Shown here: positions 5,697 to 9,712 of the stretch, one piece after another | How the letters are laid out: each line of letters opens with the position of its first letter | Numbering within the stretch: the stretch's first letter is position 1 | NCBI GenBank assembly: GCA_021791455.1 | Contig: JAJYWM010000437.1 | Location: 790 to 10,501 of the forward strand | DNA length: 9,712 nt | Direction: 5' to 3' | Source of the DNA: a bacterium | GTDB taxonomy: Bacteria > Chloroflexota > Dormibacteria > UBA8260 > Bog-877 | Notes under the pieces: generated by a model | Databases searched by the model: none | The model's input: the letters and a program-made list of their open reading frames with translations, nothing else | Told to the model about the DNA's origin: nothing | Program-made: the position numbers and the translations under genes

Positions 5697-7754
5697 CTAT
5701 CCCCTGGCGGGACGGGAGGGCCACCAGAAGGTGTCCCCGAGCTTCACCACGAGGGCCGGGACCAGCAGCGAGCGCACCAGCAGGGTGTCCAGCAGGACTC
5801 CGAATGCGACCAGGAATCCGAGTTCGGTCAGTGCCACCAGAGGCAGGATCCCGAGGACCGTGAAGGTCCCGGCGAGGACCAGTCCCGCCGATGTGATGAC
5901 CCCTCCGGTCGCCGCCAGCGCCCGCAGCATTCCGGGGCCTGTCGGGCCAGCCGTCGCCTCCTGCCTCGCCCTGGCGCTGAGAAAGACGTTGTAGTCGATC
6001 CCCAGCGCGACCAGGAACACAAACCCCAGCAGGATGACCGAGGAGTCGACGCCTGCGAAGTGGAAAAGATAGCGGTAGGCAAGGATCGCAACTCCCAGCG
6101 AGGCCAGGAATGACACCACCACCGAAGCCACCAGGATGAGGGGGGCCAGGATCGCTCGCAACAGGATTGCCAGCATCAGGAAGACGATCAGCAAGACGAT
6201 CGGGATCACGACCATGCGATCTCGGGCTGCGGCCTGGTCGAGGTCGATCTGGGTTGCGGTGACGCCACCCACCAACACGGTCGCGCCCACGTGTCGCTCC
6301 TCGCGGTACCTGAGGTTCTTCACCGCCGTCTCTGCTCTGGATCCGGTCGGAGGCGATGTCAGGGTCGCCTGGAAGATGGCTATCCCGCCGCTCGTCACCG
6401 GGTCCCCGACGGCCCCAATGCCCGGTGTGTGGGCCGCGATAGAGGCGGCCGCAGGGGCTTTGGCGGGATCTCTCACCACGACGACCGCGGGTCCGCTGAG
6501 CCCGGCGGGAAAGGACTCATCGATGAGCCGCTGGGCCGCCACCGAGCCCGGATGGCCAGTGAAGCTGTCGGACTGGGGCAGGCTACCGGGGTAGGCGAGG
6601 GTCCCGATCGCCAGGACAACAAGCAGGGCCAGCGCCCCGCCCAGGATCTGTCCCGGGTGGCGGCCCACTCGACGGGCCACCCCGGACCAGCTCAGCCGGT
6701 GAGCGGTCGGCGTCTCCCCCAACCTGGGCACGAGCGGCCAGAATGCGGGCCTGCCGATGATCACGAGGAGGGCTGGCAGGAGGGTCAACGCGGAGATCAG
6801 GACCGCGGCTATGCCCACCGCTCCGACCGGTCCCAGGGCTCTGATGTCGTTCTCCTGGGCCACGAGGAGCACCAGCAGGCTCAAAATCACGGTTACGGCA
6901 GAGGTCACCAGGGTTGGGGCCACCTTCGCCAGGGCTGTCCTCATCGCCCCGGCAACGCTCTCCTGGGCTCGCAGCTCCTCGCGGTAGCGGGCGATGAGGA
7001 GGAGGGAATAGTCGGTGCCGGCCCCGAACATCAGGACCGTGAGGATGCCTATCGTCATCCCGTTGACCACAAATCCGGATCGCGCCAGCAGGTAAACCGC
7101 CGCTTCGCCGATCACGCTCGCCAGCCCCACCCCCAGCAGCGGCAGCACCCACATCACGACGCTGCGATAGGTGAGGAGGAGCAGCACGGTCACGATGGCG
7201 ATGGTGGCCAGCAGCAATGTGCCATCGATGCCGTTGAAGGAATTGGCGGTGTCCGCGAGCGTGGCGGCCGGACCTCCAACCCCCGCCTGCACGCCCGGCG
7301 GAAGGTGGCTCAGGTCCTTCTCGATCTTGGCCACGTCTGAGGCCACGGACACGGCACTCGTCCCCGGGGCGAGGGTTACGGGTAGGAGCAGGCCGGTGCG
7401 GCCCTTGGAGAGCTCCACCTGGCCAACGGTTCTGACGCCAGGCAGGTTCAGAGCCTGCACCTGGGCCCTGACCGCGCCGGCAGCCCGGAGGTCCCGGGCC
7501 GTGAGCCCGGTGGAGCGGTGCAGCACGATCAGAGCCGGCAGGCCGTCCAGCTTCGGGAAGTGCGACTCATATTCCGCAACCAGGGTCGATGCCGCTCTGG
7601 ACGGCACGAAGCTGGACTGGCTGTTCTGCTCGACTCCTGTGAGGCGGCCGGAGAGTGGCGCCAGGGCACCCACGACCACCAGCCAGACCACGACCACGAG
7701 CCACCTGGACCAGCGCCCGGTCGGTATGGCGGCCAACCGCGCCCAGATGTCCAT
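5697..7754 (-). CDS. MMPL-family (RND superfamily) exporter
   Basis: A 685-residue two-domain membrane protein of the MMPL group of RND transporters, which in actinobacteria export lipids, polyketides or drugs using the proton gradient. Layout: one N-terminal span (about residues 18-36), a large outer domain (about 40-175), a bundle of spans containing GAGTDYSLLLIARYREEL with the conserved Asp248-Tyr249 pair, then the same plan again: span near 375, outer domain to about 510, and spans with ALGIDYNVFLSAR (Asp587-Tyr588). These Asp-Tyr pairs are the expected proton-relay residues. The length suits the shorter YdfJ-like members rather than the ~950-residue mycobacterial MmpL proteins. ATG 7754 is preferred because GGGGAGG (7768-7762) lies 7 bases before it; ATG 7772 adds six residues but has no good site. 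It is transcribed divergently from a TetR gene, which probably controls it. Confidence 0.9.
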   Translation of the reverse strand: MDIWARLAAIPTGRWSRWLVVVVWLVVVGALAPLSGRLTGVEQNSQSSFVPSRAASTLVAEYESHFPKLDGLPALIVLHRSTGLTARDLRAAGAVRAQVQALNLPGVRTVGQVELSKGRTGLLLPVTLAPGTSAVSVASDVAKIEKDLSHLPPGVQAGVGGPAATLADTANSFNGIDGTLLLATIAIVTVLLLLTYRSVVMWVLPLLGVGLASVIGEAAVYLLARSGFVVNGMTIGILTVLMFGAGTDYSLLLIARYREELRAQESVAGAMRTALAKVAPTLVTSAVTVILSLLVLLVAQENDIRALGPVGAVGIAAVLISALTLLPALLVIIGRPAFWPLVPRLGETPTAHRLSWSGVARRVGRHPGQILGGALALLVVLAIGTLAYPGSLPQSDSFTGHPGSVAAQRLIDESFPAGLSGPAVVVVRDPAKAPAAASIAAHTPGIGAVGDPVTSGGIAIFQATLTSPPTGSRAETAVKNLRYREERHVGATVLVGGVTATQIDLDQAAARDRMVVIPIVLLIVFLMLAILLRAILAPLILVASVVVSFLASLGVAILAYRYLFHFAGVDSSVILLGFVFLVALGIDYNVFLSARARQEATAGPTGPGMLRALAATGGVITSAGLVLAGTFTVLGILPLVALTELGFLVAFGVLLDTLLVRSLLVPALVVKLGDTFWWPSRPARG

Positions 7755-7761
7755 CCCAGAG

Positions 7762-7768
7762 CCTCCCC
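7762..7768 (-). promoter_or_regulatory. Shine-Dalgarno site fixing the exporter start
   Basis: GGGGAGG on the minus strand, 7 bases before ATG 7754; the alternative ATG at 7772 lies upstream of it. Confidence 0.55.
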
Positions 7769-7793
7769 GCATTTTCGCTCATCTGCAGGCGGT

Positions 7794-7820
7794 AACCTGC
7801 ACGGCATGGGCCGTCAGGTT
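7794..7820. promoter_or_regulatory. imperfect palindrome between divergent promoters
   Basis: AACCTG-c-ACGGC (7794-7805) pairs with GCCGT-CAGGTT (7810-7820): 11 pairs with a single bulged C and an ATGG loop. It covers the expected transcription start of the exporter gene and touches the -35 box of the TetR gene. It may be a second repressor site, or a hairpin at the 5' end of the exporter message. Confidence 0.45.
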
Positions 7821-7821
7821 G

Positions 7822-7827
7822 ATTATA
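7822..7827 (-). promoter_or_regulatory. -10 box of the MMPL exporter promoter
   Basis: On the minus strand the bases read TATAAT, a perfect -10 box; transcription would begin near 7815, leaving a ~60-base leader. No convincing -35 sits 17 bases upstream. Confidence 0.5.
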
Positions 7828-7838
7828 CAGTGTGTATA
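7824..7838. promoter_or_regulatory. TetR-type operator palindrome
   Basis: TATACA-gtg-TGTATA is a perfect inverted repeat with 6-base arms. It fills the gap between the -35 and -10 boxes of the TetR gene and overlaps the exporter's TATAAT, so one bound dimer could shut both promoters. ATACA/TGTAT arms are common in TetR-family sites. Confidence 0.6.
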
Positions 7839-7864
7839 GGGTATATCATGATGTATCGCTACGC

Positions 7865-8521
7865 ATGGCGACGACCTTGAGCGGGGATGAGCCCACCGCG
7901 GAGCAGGTGCCGAGCTGGGCTGAATTGCTTGACGAACACCGGAGCAGGACCAGGGCCCACATCGCCGAGGTGGGGATGGCCCTGATCGCCGAACGGGGCA
8001 TGTCGGGGGTTTCGATGTCGCTGCTCGCGCAACGCGCCGGCATCTCCAGGGCCACCTTGTACCACTACTTCCGCGATCTGGAGCAGGTGATGCTGGGCTG
8101 GTTGGAGCTTCAGGTGGCCAGCTTCGCCAAGGAGCTGACGACCAGGGCCAGCGCCATCCCTGACCCCACCCTGCGCCTTCGAGAAATCATCTCGACCCTG
8201 GTCACGTACTTCTCAAGCCTCGAGCATCGCATGGGGATAGAGAACATGGGGGGGGAGGCGCTGTCGCCCAAGGCGGCCCGGGCCGTGGCGGCGCAGGTGC
8301 TGCCGATCACGCATCTAATCGCCTCCGCCATCCAGGAGGGTCAGGGCGCAGGCTCATTCCGGGGAGATGCGGATCCTCTGATCCACGCCGACCTCATCCT
8401 GGGCCTGATGGGAGCGATCCGCCCCCATCTGGTGTCCGGCCGCTACAACAGTGCGGAGGCGTCTCGGGCGATTGCCGAACTGGTTCTGGGTGGGGTGAGG
8501 AACCCGAATGAGGAGCCATAG
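7865..8521 (+). CDS. TetR-family transcriptional regulator
   Basis: A 218-residue regulator. The N-terminal domain has the classical TetR helix-turn-helix: AHIAEVGMALIAERGM (about 31-46), then GVSMSLLAQRAGISRATLYH (about 48-67) and YFRDLEQVMLGW. The C-terminal two-thirds is helical and would bind an unidentified ligand and form the dimer. ATG 7865 is chosen because the predicted promoter (TTGATT/TATATC) would start transcription near 7853; the longer frame from GTG 7832 would begin inside the operator and promoter. There is no Shine-Dalgarno site, which fits near-leaderless translation. Because it is divergent from the MMPL exporter and a palindrome lies between them, the natural reading is a self-regulating repressor of efflux, relieved by the exported compound or a related one. 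That role is inferred from layout. Confidence 0.88.
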   Translation: MATTLSGDEPTAEQVPSWAELLDEHRSRTRAHIAEVGMALIAERGMSGVSMSLLAQRAGISRATLYHYFRDLEQVMLGWLELQVASFAKELTTRASAIPDPTLRLREIISTLVTYFSSLEHRMGIENMGGEALSPKAARAVAAQVLPITHLIASAIQEGQGAGSFRGDADPLIHADLILGLMGAIRPHLVSGRYNSAEASRAIAELVLGGVRNPNEEP

Positions 8522-8849
8522 CCCGTAACCATCGGTTCACCGCCGGGGTCACGCGCACGCGACGCCGAACGTGGGAATCTCAATCCTCAGCGCGATCGCG
8601 ACCGGGCTTACCAGCCCCGCTTGGCGCGCCGAGCGACGGACTTCCAGCGCCCACTGTGACCCCTCGGTACTCTCGCCGTCCGCACGACTCGTTCCAACGT
8701 CTGTTGGCGGATCTACGTCAGTGGGGCGTCGGAGCTTGCCGTCCAACTCCAAGTATCGTTCACACTCACGAGCCATCAGGAGCTGACGCGCTTACGCTCG
8801 GATTCGTCGCGGACGAGTGCCCTCGGTGCCAGGCTCGCGCTGGCCGGGG
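8522..8849. other. intergenic stretch without a convincing gene
   Basis: No known domain is seen. The longest plausible minus-strand frame (8549-8776, 75 codons from ATG, opening MARECERYLELDGKL) follows the toxin gene in the same direction, but it lacks a Shine-Dalgarno site, has mixed third-position GC unlike the neighbouring genes, and resembles nothing I recognise. I see no terminator, tRNA or repeat. Confidence 0.4.
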
Positions 8850-9224
8850 TCAGACACGTACCACCTCCAAGCCGGGGATGACCTCAAATTCGTTGTCCTG
8901 GGTTACGAAGGGGATCCGCTGGACGATCGCGGTGGCTGCGAGAAGCGCGTCGAGAGCCGGAATCCAGCGGCCACTGGCGCGCTGGGACGCGACGATCTGG
9001 GCGAACTGGCGCGCGACCACAGCACCTATCGGCAAGCGGTCCCAGGTCGCCTCGCCCTCCGAAAGGGTTGCCACCCGCGCCGGCCGAGCATCATCACCGG
9101 CCATGAGTACGCAGACCGTCAGTTCCGCCACTGTCACCACCGATACATCCGTCTCAGTGACTCCCGTCATTTCGCCGAGAGGGCGTCCGGACTCCGTGGC
9201 GACGAACAACGATGTGTCGAGCAG
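8850..9224 (-). CDS. vapC: VapC-type PIN-domain toxin, start codon in doubt
   Basis: About 124 residues of a PIN-domain ribonuclease of the VapC kind, which cleaves RNA when not held by its antitoxin. The frame begins LLDTSLFVATESGRPLG, contains SVVTVAEL, and ends with ALDALLAATAIVQRIPF followed by VTQDNEFEVIPGLEV. All four acidic active-site positions are present (Asp3, Glu34, Asp92, Asp110, counted from CTG 9224). The frame is open from a stop at 9249-9251 but has no ATG, GTG or TTG before the first catalytic Asp. CTG 9224 is the only candidate, with a weak GAGGA upstream. Family members often begin M-T-T-L-L-D-T-S; here the corresponding codon is AGG (9233-9231), suggesting a lost start. 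The antitoxin just upstream is broken. The gene is probably silent or poorly translated. Confidence 0.7.
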   Translation of the reverse strand: MLDTSLFVATESGRPLGEMTGVTETDVSVVTVAELTVCVLMAGDDARPARVATLSEGEATWDRLPIGAVVARQFAQIVASQRASGRWIPALDALLAATAIVQRIPFVTQDNEFEVIPGLEVVRV

Positions 9225-9468
9225 GGTCGTCCTCGGTCTTCGGTAGAGTCAGCCGTCGGGCCCCGCACATCGTCGAGCAGGCCACGGTCCGCAGCGTGGC
9301 GCGCGGTTTCCGCGAGGGCCGTGGCGGCTGGCACACGCCGTCGGCGGTGGTGGAGCACGATCTCAGCCACCGGGTGCCCGTTGACCGTCACCGTTAGCCG
9401 CCTTCAATCTGCCCAAGCACCTCGCCGATCGTGTTACTCAGGTCACGGACGGATATCGAGTTACCCAA
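9167..9468 (-). pseudogene. Phd/YefM-type antitoxin split by a frameshift
   Basis: The antitoxin is in two frames. The first opens at TTG 9468 and reads ISVRDLSNTIGEVLGQIEGG before a TAA at 9394-9396; this is the DNA-binding N-terminus typical of Phd/YefM proteins. The conserved sequence resumes in another frame at VTVNGHPVAEIVLHHRRRR (from 9391), continuing through ALAETARHAADRGLLDD to DSTEDRGR near 9227, the usual toxin-binding tail. In intact relatives these join directly (EGG...VTVTVNGRPVAE), so one small insertion or deletion near 9388-9398 explains the split. The second frame runs on to a stop at 9167 without conservation, overlapping the toxin start as is normal for such pairs. A sequencing error could mimic this. 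The TTG start has no good ribosome site. Confidence 0.68.
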
Positions 9469-9712
9469 GGGAACACCGTAGCAAGTATGGCTACGCTCGG
9501 CAGCTGGTTGAGCTTCGATGCCAGGAGGACCGTCTCCGGTCCGCGGCCCGCGTGGCAAGGGCCGGTTCCGACCCAATTTGCTAGTTTGGGGAGGGTGATC
9601 GCCCGAGCGGGCGCTTGATGAGCGGTCCTACATCCGACCACCGCTTGCAAAGTAGACTTGGCGCTGCAGGCTAACTCGTGGGCCCGATTCCGGCAACGAG
9701 CGCTCATTCTCC
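9469..9712. other. right-edge stretch without a convincing gene
   Basis: This region would hold the promoter of the toxin-antitoxin pair. A minus-strand -10-like CATACT occurs near 9485-9490, but there is no clear -35. A short GC palindrome, cgccc-gagc-gggcg, lies near 9600-9613. Short frames on both strands show no recognisable domain. Confidence 0.35.

Larger units (their letters stand above)
7819..7847 (+). promoter_or_regulatory. promoter of the TetR gene
   Basis: TTGATT (7819-7824) and TATATC (7842-7847) are spaced by exactly 17 bases, a good sigma-70-type pair. Transcription would begin near 7853-7855, about 10 bases before ATG 7865, so the message is nearly leaderless. Confidence 0.55.

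Noticed and set aside
5590..5994. Plus-strand open frame of 134 codons at the end of the exporter gene
   Set aside because: Antisense to the conserved C-terminus of the MMPL protein, with no recognisable domain; a by-product of high GC.
6291..7340. 349-codon plus-strand frame rich in Gly, Gln and His
   Set aside because: Lies wholly opposite the MMPL exporter; its composition is that expected from antisense of a hydrophobic GC-rich gene.
7832..7864. GTG-initiated N-terminal extension of the TetR protein
   Set aside because: The extension is encoded inside the predicted promoter and operator, and its residues are not part of the family.
8656..9584. Two long overlapping plus-strand open frames (to 196 and 255 codons)
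   Set aside because: Both run antisense through the toxin and antitoxin, whose minus-strand frames carry clear family motifs; the plus-strand products have none.
9600..9613. Short GC palindrome near the right edge, considered as part of a tRNA or attachment site
   Set aside because: No cloverleaf, anticodon arm or T-loop could be built around it, and no integrase or direct repeat was seen.
1..9712. CRISPR array or tandem repeat block
   Set aside because: No regularly spaced direct repeats were seen anywhere in the window.

Overview
The window comes from a high-GC bacterium. GC-rich third positions, frequent GTG/TTG starts with clear Shine-Dalgarno sites, an almost leaderless TetR gene and a two-domain MMPL transporter fit Actinobacteriota or a high-GC relative such as a soil Chloroflexota-type lineage. 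No 16S rRNA or other marker gene is present, so this placement is inference.

Left edge (1-1303): a graveyard of accessory DNA. A fragment of an IS5-family transposase gene (minus strand, running off the left edge) abuts a plus-strand AAA ATPase gene that has lost its 5' part with the Walker A motif. Convergent with the ATPase is a small minus-strand gene for a Gly/Lys/Ala-rich 'GGQKGGKARA' protein with no obvious start codon.

Centre-left (1364-5481): the best-preserved unit, an apparent nucleoside uptake and breakdown operon. It begins with a promoter-like TTGACA box surrounded by small palindromes, then an MFS permease, a strong intergenic hairpin, a nucleoside 2-deoxyribosyltransferase-family enzyme, a nucleoside hydrolase whose stop/start overlap couples it to the previous gene, a ribokinase, and a strong hairpin that probably ends the transcript. 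Together these would import nucleosides, cleave or exchange the base without phosphorolysis, and phosphorylate the freed pentose. The nucleoside hydrolase has Cys where classical enzymes have the catalytic His, and the ribokinase has Thr at a sugar-contacting Asn position.

Centre-right (5697-8521): a divergent pair, an MMPL/RND exporter (minus) and a TetR regulator (plus). The short gap between them holds overlapping promoters for both genes and two palindromes well placed for autoregulation.

Right edge (8522-9712): a gene-poor stretch, then a minus-strand Phd/VapC-type toxin-antitoxin pair in decay. The antitoxin is split by a frameshift. The toxin keeps all four PIN-domain acidic residues but has AGG where a start codon would be expected. 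The last ~240 bases hold no convincing gene.

No wholly new multi-gene defence or mobile system was evident. The most interesting parts are the non-phosphorolytic nucleoside operon with its Cys-type hydrolase, the operator architecture of the efflux pair, and the decayed toxin-antitoxin module.
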